Assembly (NCBI GenBank): GCA_050185195.1
Contig: JBFWZQ010000004.1
Location: 62,001-126,000 of the forward strand
Source of the DNA: CADEFQ01 sp050185195
GTDB taxonomy: Bacteria > Pseudomonadota > Gammaproteobacteria > Steroidobacterales > Steroidobacteraceae
DNA length: 64,000 nucleotides
Reading direction: 5' to 3'
Shown here: positions 9,167-16,898 of the stretch, in pieces
Numbering within the stretch: position 1 is the stretch's first letter
Layout of the letters: every line of letters begins with the position of its first letter
The notes under the pieces: generated by a model
Told to the model about the DNA's origin: nothing
The model's database searches: none
What the model saw: the letters and a program-made list of their open reading frames with translations, nothing else
Made by a program: the position numbers and the translations under genes

Positions 9167-9811
9167 GGCTGGGTGCGCCGTAGCCGGCACGTGGCGTGCC
9201 GCGAGCTCATCGATCACCGCGGCCAACGGAATGTCGCGGCTTCTCAGCAGGACGAGCAGGTGGTACAGGAGGTCCGCCGCCTCGTGCGTGAGGTCAGCGG
9301 CAGATTGCGCGACACCCGCGAGCGCCACTTCCACGCCTTCCTCGCCGACTTTCTGCGCAATGCCGGCCGGGCCGCCAGCCAGCAGGCGTGCGGTGTAGCT
9401 TTCCGCCGGGCGCCCCGCATCTCGTTGCCCGATCAGCCGCTCGAGCGTGGCGAGGAAGGCGAGCGGTTCCGCGCCGGCGCGAAACGCCTCGCCGAAGCAG
9501 GTCCGGCAGCCCTTGTGGCAGGCAGGTCCCCGCGGCCGTGCGGTGACGAGCAGCGTGTCGCCGTCGCAATCGGGCGCGATGTCGACGAGATCGAGCGTGT
9601 GGCCCGATGTCTCACCCTTCTCCCACAGGCGCTTGCGGCTGCGGCTGTAGAACACCACGCGACCCCGGTCGAGGGTGGCGCCCAGCGAGGCGGAGTTCAT
9701 GTAGGCGAGCATCAGGACGCTGCCGCTGTCCGCGTCCTGCACGATGGCAGGTACGAGCCCGTCGCGTGCATCGAAGGCGATCGTGACGATATCCGCCCTG
9801 GAAAACTTCAT
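9155..9811 (-). CDS. hisI: Bifunctional phosphoribosyl-AMP cyclohydrolase / phosphoribosyl-ATP pyrophosphatase
   Basis: A HisIE fusion of 218 residues, steps 2 and 3 of histidine synthesis. The N-terminal HisI half shows VLMLAYMNSASL, the substrate segment SRSRKRLWEKGETSGH, the metal-binding DCDGDT, and the zinc Cys set in CHKGCRTCF. The HisE half begins around residue 117 and carries KVGEEGVEVALAGV, its NTP-pyrophosphohydrolase helix. It is the last gene of the his operon and starts at ATG 9811, inside a 4-base overlap with the hisF stop. Confidence 0.95.
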   Translation of the reverse strand: MKFSRADIVTIAFDARDGLVPAIVQDADSGSVLMLAYMNSASLGATLDRGRVVFYSRSRKRLWEKGETSGHTLDLVDIAPDCDGDTLLVTARPRGPACHKGCRTCFGEAFRAGAEPLAFLATLERLIGQRDAGRPAESYTARLLAGGPAGIAQKVGEEGVEVALAGVAQSAADLTHEAADLLYHLLVLLRSRDIPLAAVIDELAARHVPATAHPASEQ

Positions 9812-10575
9812 TGCCTCACCTCCACGCCGGACAGGGCGAGCGCTGCCTTCAGTTCGCGGATGCCGATCGTCCCGGAATGGAACACGCTCGCCGCCAGCGC
9901 GGCATCGACCTGTGCATCGCGAAAGACGGCGGTGAAATGCCCGATCGCGCCTGCGCCGCCCGAGGCGACCAGCGGAACGTGACAGATGGCGCGCACCGCG
10001 GCGAGCTGCTCGAGATCATAGCCGCGGCGCACGCCGTCGCTCGCCATGCAGTTGAGCACGATTTCGCCGGCGCCGCGATCCTGCGCTTCGCGCACCCACC
10101 CGAGCGTCTCGCGACCGGCATCGCGCGCGCGATCGGGGTCGCCGGCGAGGGCGTGCACACGATAGCCGTCGGCCGTCGTGTCGCTGTCGATGCCGACCAC
10201 GACGCATTGGGAACCGAAACGGGCGGCGAGCCGCCCGATCAGCGTGGGATCGGCGAGCGCGGGGGAGTTGATCGAAACCTTGTCGGCGCCCGCGGCCAGC
10301 ACGGCTTCGGCTGCAGCGACGCTAACGATGCCGCCCGCCACGCAGAATGGAATATCGAGTACGCCGGCGACGCGCCGCACCCAGTCGCGATCGACGGAGC
10401 GTCCCTCGGGGCTCGCGGTGATGTCGTAGAACACGAGCTCGTCGGCACCCTCGTCCCGGTAGCGTGCGGCGAGTTCCATGATGTCGCCGACAACCGCGTG
10501 CCCGCGAAAGCGCACGCCCTTGACGACCTGCCCGTCGCGCACGTCGAGGCAGGGAATTATGCGGCGTGAAAGTAT
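9808..10575 (-). CDS. hisF: Imidazole glycerol phosphate synthase cyclase subunit, probable AUA start
   Basis: HisF takes ammonia from HisH and makes imidazole glycerol phosphate and AICAR. The first ordinary start codon is GTG 10542, but starting there would remove the conserved N-terminus and the catalytic aspartate. Reading upstream in frame gives ILSRRIIPCLDVRDG, which matches the family opening MLAKRIIPCLDV residue for residue. Codon 1 is then ATA at 10575-10573. With this numbering the two catalytic residues fall at exactly D11 (PCLD) and D130 (GIDSD), as in well-studied HisF enzymes, and the length is 255. No ATG, GTG or TTG is available further upstream near the expected N-terminus. 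A GGGGAG sits 8 bases before the ATA. The start lies 19 bases inside hisA, in line with overlaps throughout this operon. Confidence 0.9.
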   Translation of the reverse strand: MLSRRIIPCLDVRDGQVVKGVRFRGHAVVGDIMELAARYRDEGADELVFYDITASPEGRSVDRDWVRRVAGVLDIPFCVAGGIVSVAAAEAVLAAGADKVSINSPALADPTLIGRLAARFGSQCVVVGIDSDTTADGYRVHALAGDPDRARDAGRETLGWVREAQDRGAGEIVLNCMASDGVRRGYDLEQLAAVRAICHVPLVASGGAGAIGHFTAVFRDAQVDAALAASVFHSGTIGIRELKAALALSGVEVRQ

Positions 10576-11297
10576 GGCTGCAGCTCCCCGGGTGTCATGC
10601 GGTTCTCGAGTAATGCCTTGCCGCTTACCGCGGCGCTCACGCCGAGGCGAGCGAGCGCCGCCAGGTCTGAGGCGTCGCGCACGCCGCCCGAGGCCTGCCA
10701 GGCGATGTGCGGGAAGCGGCGGCGTCCTTCCGCATACAGCTCGAGGTTCGGCCCGCCGAGCGCACCGTCACGCGCCACGTCGGTGCACAGCACATGGGTG
10801 ATGCCGAGGGCACCATAGTCCGCCACGGCGTCCCAGAGGCAGACGCCCGAGCCACGCACCCAGCCGCGTGTCTGCACGCGCGGGTGCGCCGTGTCTGCCT
10901 CGCGCACGTCGAGCGCGAGGCAGATGTGTTCGGGTCCGAAACGCCGGATCCACTGCCGCACCTCGGGGGCGCGTTCGATCGCCGCGCTGCCGACGACCAC
11001 GCGTCCCACCCCGTTCTGCAGGAGGTCCTCGACGATTTCCACGGAACGTACGCCGCCGCCGACCTGCAGGCGCGGGGCGCCCATGGCGGCGAGCGCCAGC
11101 ACGACGTCGCGGTGGGCGAGCACGCCGTCGCGCGCGCCATCGAGGTCGACGACGTGCAGCCACCGTGCGCCATAGGCGGCGTAGCGGGCGGCGAGTGCCT
11201 CGGCGCCCATTTCGTAGCGGGTTTCCGCGTCGAAGTCGCCCTGGTGCAGCCGCACGCAGCGCCCGCCGCGCAGGTCGATGGAGGGGATCAGCTGCAT
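10557..11297 (-). CDS. hisA: Phosphoribosylformimino-AICAR phosphate isomerase
   Basis: A TIM-barrel isomerase of 246 residues, step 4 of histidine synthesis. ATG 11297 starts the family N-terminus MQLIPSIDLRGGRCVRL, with catalytic D8. The second catalytic Asp is in LCTDVARDGALGGPN, and the phosphate loops are visible in QVGGGVRS and ASGGVRD. It overlaps hisH by 10 bases upstream and hisF by 19 bases downstream. Confidence 0.95.
   Translation of the reverse strand: MQLIPSIDLRGGRCVRLHQGDFDAETRYEMGAEALAARYAAYGARWLHVVDLDGARDGVLAHRDVVLALAAMGAPRLQVGGGVRSVEIVEDLLQNGVGRVVVGSAAIERAPEVRQWIRRFGPEHICLALDVREADTAHPRVQTRGWVRGSGVCLWDAVADYGALGITHVLCTDVARDGALGGPNLELYAEGRRRFPHIAWQASGGVRDASDLAALARLGVSAAVSGKALLENRMTPGELQPYFHAA
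10584..10589 (-). promoter_or_regulatory. Ribosome binding site that supports the AUA start of hisF
   Basis: GGGGAG on the minus strand, with an 8-base spacer to the ATA codon at 10575. It lies inside the coding sequence of hisA, about 25 bases before the hisA stop. Confidence 0.6.
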
Positions 11298-11905
11298 GGC
11301 ACTCGCCGCAGGAAGTTGTCGAGGATCCGCGCGCCGCACGGACCGGAGCGTTCCGGGTGAAACTGCGTGCCCGAAAAATTCTCCCGCCGCACGACGGCCG
11401 TGAAGTCCGTGCCGTGGTCGGTGACCGCGACGGTCTCGGCCGTGACGGGCGCCGCAAACCCATGTACGAAATAAACGCGCTCGCCTTCCCCGAGGCCATC
11501 GAGCAGCGCGTCCTCGCGGCGCGCGCGGATGCGGTTCCAGCCCATGTGCGGAACCGGCAGGCCGCACGCGGGCTGCAGGCGACTCACGCAGCCCGCAATG
11601 ATGCCGAGGCAGGGCGTATCGCCTTCCTCCGATCGCTCGTAGAGGAGCTGCATGCCGAGGCAGATGCCGAGGACCGGTTGGCGCAGGCCGGGGAGTATCC
11701 GATCGAGTCCGTTGGCCCGCAGCCGCGCCATGGCATCCTGCGCCGAGCCGACGCCCGGCAGCAGCACGCGCGGAGCGCCGCGGATCGTTTCCACGTCGGT
11801 GCTCACGACACTGCGCGCCCCGAGGCGGTCGAGCGCGAACTGCAGCGACGCGAGATTCGCGCCGCCGCTGTCGACGATGACGACGTCGATGGTTGCCGCG
11901 GTCAC
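11288..11905 (-). CDS. hisH: Imidazole glycerol phosphate synthase glutamine amidotransferase subunit
   Basis: A class I glutamine amidotransferase of 205 residues that feeds ammonia to HisF. The nucleophile is C82 in GICLGMQLL; the His-Glu pair is in GTQFHPERSG near the C-terminus; the oxyanion strand is LLPGVGSA. I chose GTG 11905, which overlaps the hisB stop as GTGA and leads directly into DVVIVDSGGANLAS. The family glycine-asparagine element reads GGANLAS here. Confidence 0.93.
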   Translation of the reverse strand: MTAATIDVVIVDSGGANLASLQFALDRLGARSVVSTDVETIRGAPRVLLPGVGSAQDAMARLRANGLDRILPGLRQPVLGICLGMQLLYERSEEGDTPCLGIIAGCVSRLQPACGLPVPHMGWNRIRARREDALLDGLGEGERVYFVHGFAAPVTAETVAVTDHGTDFTAVVRRENFSGTQFHPERSGPCGARILDNFLRRVPCS

Positions 11906-12975
11906 AGCTGGCCCTTGGTGCTGGGCAGGTCGCGGCCCTCGCACTTGAAGGCCTGGCGCAGCGCGCGACCGACGCCCTTGAAGCAGGCCTCGATCATGTG
12001 GTGCGTGTTCTCGCCCTTCACGCCCACGTGGATGGCCGCGCCGAGCGCATCGGCAAGCGAACGGAAGAAGTGCGGCACGAGTTCGCTCGGCAGGGCGCCC
12101 ACCCGGTCGCGGCCGAAGTGGCCGTCGAATACCGAGTAGGCGCGTCCCGACAGGTCGATGGCCACCTTGGCGCAGGCTTCGTCCATCGGCAGCAGGAAGC
12201 CGTAGCGGGCGATGCCGTGCTTGTCGCCGAGTGCCTTGCGCAGCGCCGCGCCGAGCGCGAGCGCGCAGTCCTCGACGGTGTGGTGCTCATCGACATGCAG
12301 GTCGCCGCGGCAGGCGAGATCGAGTGCGAAGCCGCCGTGCTTGGCCAGTTGCTCGAGCATGTGGTCGAAGAAGCCGATGCCCGTCGCGGCCCGCACGGGC
12401 TCCGTGGCATCGAGGTCGACGCTTACGCGTATGCTCGTTTCGCGGGTACTGCGTTCGACGGTGGCCCGTCGCGCGGTCAGCGCGCGAGCTATCGCCGGCC
12501 AGGTCTCCGCGGCATCGCCGTCCTTGCGCACGCGCAGTGCCTGCACGCCGAGATTGGCGCCGAACTGCAGGTCGGTGTCGCGATCCCCGACCATCGCACT
12601 CGCGGCGAGGTCGACGGCCTGCTCGCGGACCCAGGCATCGACGAGCCCGGTGCGCGGCTTGCGGCAGCCGCACGCGTCGCCCTTGAAGTGCGGGCAGACG
12701 AAGATGGCGTCGAACTCGATGCCCTGGCTTGCGAAGGCATCGAGCACGAAACGGTGCGCGCGATCGAAGTTCTCGCGCGGAAAGCCTGCGGTGCCGAGTC
12801 CGTCCTGGTTCGTCACCATCGCCAGGCGAAAGCCGCGCTCGCGCAGCGCCGCGAGCGCGGCGAAAACGCCCGGCAGGAAGCGGACCTTGTCGAGCGAGTC
12901 CACCTGTTCGTCGGGCGGCTCTTCGATGAGCGTGCCGTCCCGATCGACGAAAAGCACGCGGGTGTGCTTCAGCAT
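11902..12975 (-). CDS. hisB: Bifunctional histidinol-phosphatase / imidazoleglycerol-phosphate dehydratase
   Basis: A 357-residue fusion typical of Gammaproteobacteria. The N-terminal HAD phosphatase has nucleophile D11 and acid D13 in FVDRDGTLIEE, the loop TNQDGLG, a zinc-binding Cys/His set (CPHFKGDACGCRKP) and the metal Asp in VGDRDTD. The C-terminal dehydratase, from about residue 165, begins TRETSIRVSVDLD and carries the metal-ligand motifs FFDHMLEQLAKHGG, HVDEHHTVEDCALALG and ENTHHMIEACFK. It overlaps hisC by 7 bases and hisH by 4. Confidence 0.96.
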   Translation of the reverse strand: MLKHTRVLFVDRDGTLIEEPPDEQVDSLDKVRFLPGVFAALAALRERGFRLAMVTNQDGLGTAGFPRENFDRAHRFVLDAFASQGIEFDAIFVCPHFKGDACGCRKPRTGLVDAWVREQAVDLAASAMVGDRDTDLQFGANLGVQALRVRKDGDAAETWPAIARALTARRATVERSTRETSIRVSVDLDATEPVRAATGIGFFDHMLEQLAKHGGFALDLACRGDLHVDEHHTVEDCALALGAALRKALGDKHGIARYGFLLPMDEACAKVAIDLSGRAYSVFDGHFGRDRVGALPSELVPHFFRSLADALGAAIHVGVKGENTHHMIEACFKGVGRALRQAFKCEGRDLPSTKGQL

Positions 12976-14030
12976 GCGAGGCTCCGGATCAGGAGGTCAT
13001 TCTGCGCAGGGCTGCCCACGGTGATGCGCAGCGCCCGCTCGAGTCCCGTGCGGCCGCTGAAATCCCGCACGAGCAATCGTGCCCGGCGCAGCCGCGCGAG
13101 CGACTCGCCGGGGTCGGTGAAGTCGGCGAGCAGGAAGTTCGTGACGCTGGGCCACACGTGGGTGACGCAGGGCAGTGCCGCGAGGGCCGCGGCGAGCCGG
13201 CTGCGCTCGCGAACGATCGAAGCGATCCGCTCGAGGGCGATCCGCCGCTGCCCAGGCGCCAGCGCGCGCTGCGCCGCCTCGATGCAGGGCTGCGCGATCG
13301 CGTACGGCGGCAAGACCTTGCGCAGCAGGTCCACGATGCACGGTGCGGCGATCAGTGCGCCGATGCGGGCGCCGGCGAGTCCGAGCGCTTTCGACAGGGT
13401 GCGCAGCACCACGACGTGCGGATACTGCGCGATCAGGGCCGAGCGGCTGCCGAGCGCCGCGAACTCGAGGTAGGCCTCGTCGATCACGACGATCGCGCGG
13501 CCGGCGGCGGCGCTGACGACTCGCGAGACGTCGCCATCGCCGAGCGCGTTGCCGGTGGGATTGTTCGGCGAGCACAGGAAGACGAGTTTCACGTCGCCGC
13601 GCGCACAACGATCCGCGATGGTGCCGGCGTCGAGCGCGAATCCCCTGTCGCGCAGCAGGGGCACCGGCACGACGCCGGCGCCCTGGATGCGGGCCGCAAC
13701 GGCGTACATGCCAAAGGTGGGCGGACAAACGATGATGGCATCCCGTCCGGCGGCGCAGAACGCGCGCATGAGCAGGTCGATGGCCTCGTCGCTGCCGCGA
13801 CAAGGCAGTACCTGCGCGGGCGGGACGTCGTACAGCCGGGCCAGCAGCCGCGCGAGCACTTCGGAATGCGGCTCGGGATAGCGATTGAGGCCGGCGAGGG
13901 AGTCGTCGGTGGCGAGGCGCCACGGCAGCTCGTTCGCGTGCAGGCGCACGTGGCCCCGCTCCCAGGCGGCGTGTTCATAGGCGGCAAGGGCGCGAATCTC
14001 CGCGCGTGCGAGCGCCAGCGGATCGTTCAA
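12969..14030 (-). CDS. hisC: Histidinol-phosphate aminotransferase
   Basis: A 353-residue fold-type I aminotransferase. The PLP lysine is K214 in RTLSKALGLAGARIG; LCSPNNPTGN binds the cofactor ring and VIDEAYLEF holds the Asp and Tyr. The conserved N-terminal LHANELPW is present. No ATG or GTG precedes it. The start is TTG 14030, overlapping the hisD stop as TTGA, with GGGAG 6-7 bases upstream inside hisD. Confidence 0.93.
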   Translation of the reverse strand: MNDPLALARAEIRALAAYEHAAWERGHVRLHANELPWRLATDDSLAGLNRYPEPHSEVLARLLARLYDVPPAQVLPCRGSDEAIDLLMRAFCAAGRDAIIVCPPTFGMYAVAARIQGAGVVPVPLLRDRGFALDAGTIADRCARGDVKLVFLCSPNNPTGNALGDGDVSRVVSAAAGRAIVVIDEAYLEFAALGSRSALIAQYPHVVVLRTLSKALGLAGARIGALIAAPCIVDLLRKVLPPYAIAQPCIEAAQRALAPGQRRIALERIASIVRERSRLAAALAALPCVTHVWPSVTNFLLADFTDPGESLARLRRARLLVRDFSGRTGLERALRITVGSPAQNDLLIRSLAC

Positions 14031-15355
14031 GGGACACTCCCGCGCGCGAGCAGCTCGAGCCGCCGGTCGACCGCCGCGGCGTGTGCATCGAGCCCTTCCA
14101 TGCGCGCGAGGGTCGTCGCGGTCGGACCCAGGGTCGCGAGGCCGCTTGCCGTGAGCTCCTGCACGGTCATGCGCTTCGTGAAATCGAGCAATGACAGGCC
14201 GCTGCAGGCGCGCGCATGCCCGTAGGTCGGCAGCACGTGGTTCGCACCCGTGCAATAGTCGCCCATCGGCTCGGGCGACCACGGGCCGATGAACACCGAG
14301 CCTGCGTTCCGGATCGCTTCGAGCCTGCGCCGAGGTTCGCGTACCTGCAACAGCAGGTGTTCGGGCGCGTAGTCGTTCGACACCCCGATGGCCGTGTCGA
14401 GATCGTCGACCACGATGACGCGCAGTGCCGCCACGGAGGCGGCGAGTACTGCCTGGCGGGAAAGCTGCGGCAGCTGTCGGCCGATTGCCACGATCGTTTC
14501 GCGCGCGAGTCGCCGCGAATCCGTGATGAGGATGGCCTGCGCGAGGGGGTCGTGCTCGGCCTGTGCGAGCAGGTCGGCGGCGACGAAATCCGCCCGCGCG
14601 GAATCGTCGGCCACGACGAGCACTTCCGACGGCCCGGCCGGCAGGTCGAGCGCGGCACCGTCCGGGTCGGCCGCGACGAGCTGCTTGGCTGCGGTCACCC
14701 AGGCATTGCCGGGACCGAAAATCTTGTCGACCTTCGGCACCGACTCCGTGCCGTAGGCGAGCGCGGCGATGGCCTGCGCGCCGCCGATCGTGAAGACAGT
14801 ATCGATGCCGCACAGCCCGGCTGCGACCAGCACGGCGGGGTGTGCACGCCCGTCGCGATCCGGTGGCGTGCAGAGCACTCGCTGCGGGCAGCCCGCGAGC
14901 CTCGCGGGCACGGCCAGCATGACGACGGTGGACGGCAGGGGCGCGGAGCCGGCCGGCACATAGAGGCCCACGGCCGGAATCGGACGCAACACGCTGTCAC
15001 AGCGTACGCCCGGCATCGTCTCGACCGACAACGGCGCGGGGCGCTGTGCGGCATGGAAGGTTTCGACGTTCGTGATGGCACGCTCGATGGCGGCGATCTC
15101 GTGGGGCGCAAGGGCGCTGCGCGCCGCCGCGAATTCGCTCGCGGCCACCCGCAGGGCGCCCAGCCGGTCGGCGGGCACGCCGTCGAAGCGCGTCGTGAAA
15201 CGACGCACGGCGGCATCGCCCTCCGCGCGCACCGCCCCGACGATCGCGCGCACATCGGCGACTACGCCATCGCCCGCTGCGGCCCGCGGCCGCGCGAGGA
15301 GCCGCCGGCGTGCCGCGCCGTCGAGGCCGGTCCAGTCGTGGATCGCGATCGTCAC
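14027..15355 (-). CDS. hisD: Histidinol dehydrogenase
   Basis: Zinc enzyme of 442 residues that oxidises histidinol to histidine in two NAD-dependent steps. Family segments include GLYVPAGSAPLPSTVVM, FTIGGAQAIAALAYG, KIFGPGNAWVTAAKQ, DLPAGPSEVLVVAD and the zinc-binding QAEHDPLAQ. The C-terminal catalytic region contains NDYAPEHLLL and PMGDYCTGANHVLPT. GTG 15355 overlaps the hisG stop in a GTGA junction, and a 4-base TTGA overlap leads into hisC. Confidence 0.96.
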   Translation of the reverse strand: MTIAIHDWTGLDGAARRRLLARPRAAAGDGVVADVRAIVGAVRAEGDAAVRRFTTRFDGVPADRLGALRVAASEFAAARSALAPHEIAAIERAITNVETFHAAQRPAPLSVETMPGVRCDSVLRPIPAVGLYVPAGSAPLPSTVVMLAVPARLAGCPQRVLCTPPDRDGRAHPAVLVAAGLCGIDTVFTIGGAQAIAALAYGTESVPKVDKIFGPGNAWVTAAKQLVAADPDGAALDLPAGPSEVLVVADDSARADFVAADLLAQAEHDPLAQAILITDSRRLARETIVAIGRQLPQLSRQAVLAASVAALRVIVVDDLDTAIGVSNDYAPEHLLLQVREPRRRLEAIRNAGSVFIGPWSPEPMGDYCTGANHVLPTYGHARACSGLSLLDFTKRMTVQELTASGLATLGPTATTLARMEGLDAHAAAVDRRLELLARGSVP

Positions 15356-16251
15356 GCCAGCATCTTCTCCACGGGCAGGACGAGGAGGGCGCTCGCACCG
15401 GCGTGCTTGAGGGCCTCGAGCGTTTCCCAGAAGACGTTCTCGCGGCACACCGCGTGGATGGCGACCTTGTCCGGATGGCCCTCGAGCGGAATGATCGTCG
15501 GCGATTCGCTGCCGGGCAGCAGCCGGCGAATCTCCGCGAGGGCCGCGCGCGGCGCGTGCAGCATGATGTACTTGCTTTCCCGGACCTGCTGCACGCCCTC
15601 GATGCGCATGAGCAGGCGGTCGACCCAGCCGGACTTTGCCGGCGCGAGGGCGACCGGCGTGCGGATCAGCACCGCATGGCTTTCGAGTACGGTCTCGACT
15701 TCCCGGAGGTGATTGGCCGCGAGCGTCGAGCCGGTCGACACGAGGTCGCAGATGGCGTCGGCCCGCCCCAGGCGCGGCGCGATCTCGACGGCACCCGACA
15801 GCGTGACGATGGTCGCGCGCACCGAGTGGAGAGCGAGGAATCGGCCGAGCAGGTGCGGATAGGTGGTCGCGATGCGCTTGCCTTCGAGCGACGCGACGCC
15901 CGGCCACGGCAGGCTTTCCGGCACCGCGATCGACAGTCGGCAGCGGCCGAAATCGAGGAGGCGCAGCGTCTCGAACGACGCGCGCACGCCGCGCGCCGCG
16001 AGCGCGAGGCGCTTTTCCTCGATCACGTTCAGCCCGACGAGCCCGAGGTCGCAGACGTCTTCCTGCACGAGGTCCGGGATGTCGTCGTCGCGCACGAACA
16101 GGACGTCGAGCGGCAGGTTCTCGCCGAAGCCCATCAGCTGGTCCTTGCCGCGCGAGAGTTTCAGGCCGCAGCGCGCGAGCAGGTCGAGCGAGGGGTCGGT
16201 CAGCCGGCCGGACTTCTGCACCGCAAGCTTGAGGCGTGTGTCCTTATCCAT
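15352..16251 (-). CDS. hisG: ATP phosphoribosyltransferase, long form
   Basis: A 299-residue enzyme for the committed step of histidine synthesis. ATG 16251 starts MDKDTRLKLAVQKSGRL, which matches enterobacterial HisG closely. The PRPP loop is in ICDLVSTGSTLAANHL. The extra C-terminal domain of about 80 residues (ending ALLVLPVEKMLA) is the ACT-like regulatory domain of the long form, so histidine feedback inhibition and no need for HisZ are expected. It overlaps the TrpR-like gene upstream by 8 bases. Confidence 0.96.
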   Translation of the reverse strand: MDKDTRLKLAVQKSGRLTDPSLDLLARCGLKLSRGKDQLMGFGENLPLDVLFVRDDDIPDLVQEDVCDLGLVGLNVIEEKRLALAARGVRASFETLRLLDFGRCRLSIAVPESLPWPGVASLEGKRIATTYPHLLGRFLALHSVRATIVTLSGAVEIAPRLGRADAICDLVSTGSTLAANHLREVETVLESHAVLIRTPVALAPAKSGWVDRLLMRIEGVQQVRESKYIMLHAPRAALAEIRRLLPGSESPTIIPLEGHPDKVAIHAVCRENVFWETLEALKHAGASALLVLPVEKMLA

Positions 16252-16549
16252 CGAGGCGCTGCACGACGGTGGCGTAGCCACCGTTGCCTTCCGAGAGGTA
16301 ACGCGCCACGCGCCCGATGGTAGTGATGCTGACACCGGTCACGCGGTGGATCTCCCGGTAGGGCAGGCCGCGATGCAGGCATTCCACCACGGCCCAGCGG
16401 TCGGCCATCGCCTCGATCTCGGCCGGTGTGCAGAGGTCGCGGAAAAAAGCGCGCAGCTCGTCGATCGTGCGCAGCGTCGTGATGGCGGCAAACAGGTTGC
16501 GCTCGTGCTGGGCTTCCTGGCGGGCGGTCACGTTCAGGTGCTGCTTCAT
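16244..16549 (-). CDS. YerC/YecD-type TrpR-related repressor, head of the his operon
   Basis: A 101-residue helical protein of the YerC/YecD family, related to the tryptophan repressor TrpR. The core FFRDLCTPAEIEAMADRWAVV and the helix-turn-helix GLPYREIHRVTGVSITTIGRVARYL match the family. It is the first gene of the histidine operon, 8 bases overlapping hisG, so a role in controlling the operon, perhaps by binding the palindrome just upstream, is attractive. That link is inferred. The ligand is unknown; TrpR itself senses tryptophan. Confidence 0.85.
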   Translation of the reverse strand: MKQHLNVTARQEAQHERNLFAAITTLRTIDELRAFFRDLCTPAEIEAMADRWAVVECLHRGLPYREIHRVTGVSITTIGRVARYLSEGNGGYATVVQRLDG

Positions 16550-16558
16550 GGCGATGCC

Positions 16559-16578
16559 CTAATGCATTAATGTAATAG
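16559..16578. promoter_or_regulatory. AT-rich imperfect palindrome upstream of the his operon
   Basis: CTAATGCATT followed by AATGTAATAG: eight of ten positions are self-complementary across the centre, and TAATGCATTA inside it is perfect. It lies 10 bases before the ATG of the TrpR-like gene and is strikingly AT-rich for this DNA. It is a candidate operator for that protein. I could not fit a convincing -35/-10 pair here. Confidence 0.45.
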
Positions 16579-16641
16579 TACGTTATCACAGTGGCCCATC
16601 GCCCGTACAGGGGCGGGCTCACGGTAGCGGGAGGGCGGTCC

Positions 16642-16671
16642 TTGACCGGCGGGTGGAGGGCACCCTAGACT
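16642..16671 (+). promoter_or_regulatory. Promoter for the SAM riboswitch-metXB transcript
   Basis: A -35 box TTGACC (16642-16647) and a -10 box TAGACT (16666-16671) are spaced by 18 bases. The predicted start, near 16678, coincides with the first base of the riboswitch P1 stem, which supports both calls. Confidence 0.6.
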
Positions 16672-16678
16672 TCGCGCC

Positions 16679-16790
16679 ACTCATCGAGACCGGCTGAGGG
16701 ACAGGCCCTTGGACGCCGGGGCAACCAGCGAACCCAACCCGTTCGCCCGGTGCCAACTCCTGCGGTTGCAGCAAGCGCCGTGAGATGAGC
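16679..16790 (+). ncRNA. SAM-I (S-box) riboswitch
   Basis: The P1 stem pairs CTCATC (16680-16685) with GATGAG (16784-16789). Between them stand the conserved core elements of the SAM-I aptamer in order: CGAGA after P1, GCTGAGGGA, GGCCC, CCGGGGCAACC, then CGGTGCCAACTCCTGC and GAGATGAG. Such aptamers bind S-adenosylmethionine and switch off methionine genes. It lies in the 5' leader of metX. SAM-I is mainly a Firmicutes element but is known in some Gammaproteobacteria such as Xanthomonas. Confidence 0.93.
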
Positions 16791-16791
16791 G

Positions 16792-16820
16792 GTCGGCAGA
16801 GCCGACGGGCCGCGAGGCCC
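16792..16820 (+). other. Tandem hairpins of the riboswitch expression platform
   Basis: Two compact hairpins follow the aptamer: GTCGGC/GCCGAC with loop AGA (16792-16806) and GGGCC/GGCCC with loop GCGA (16807-16820). There is no U-run. Control may therefore act on translation or through Rho rather than by an intrinsic terminator. The rest of the leader, to 16898, holds the AAGAAGG ribosome binding site (16884-16890). Confidence 0.4.
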
Positions 16821-16898
16821 GCGGATGGATGCCAGACGCCCCCGCCGTGCGCGGGTGCTCGCCGCAGGAGTGCCGATGACTGAAAGAAGGCACTCGAG

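Noticed and set aside
10540..10542. GTG 10542 as the hisF start
   Set aside because: It would delete catalytic Asp11 and the conserved IIPCLD segment, which are present in frame immediately upstream.
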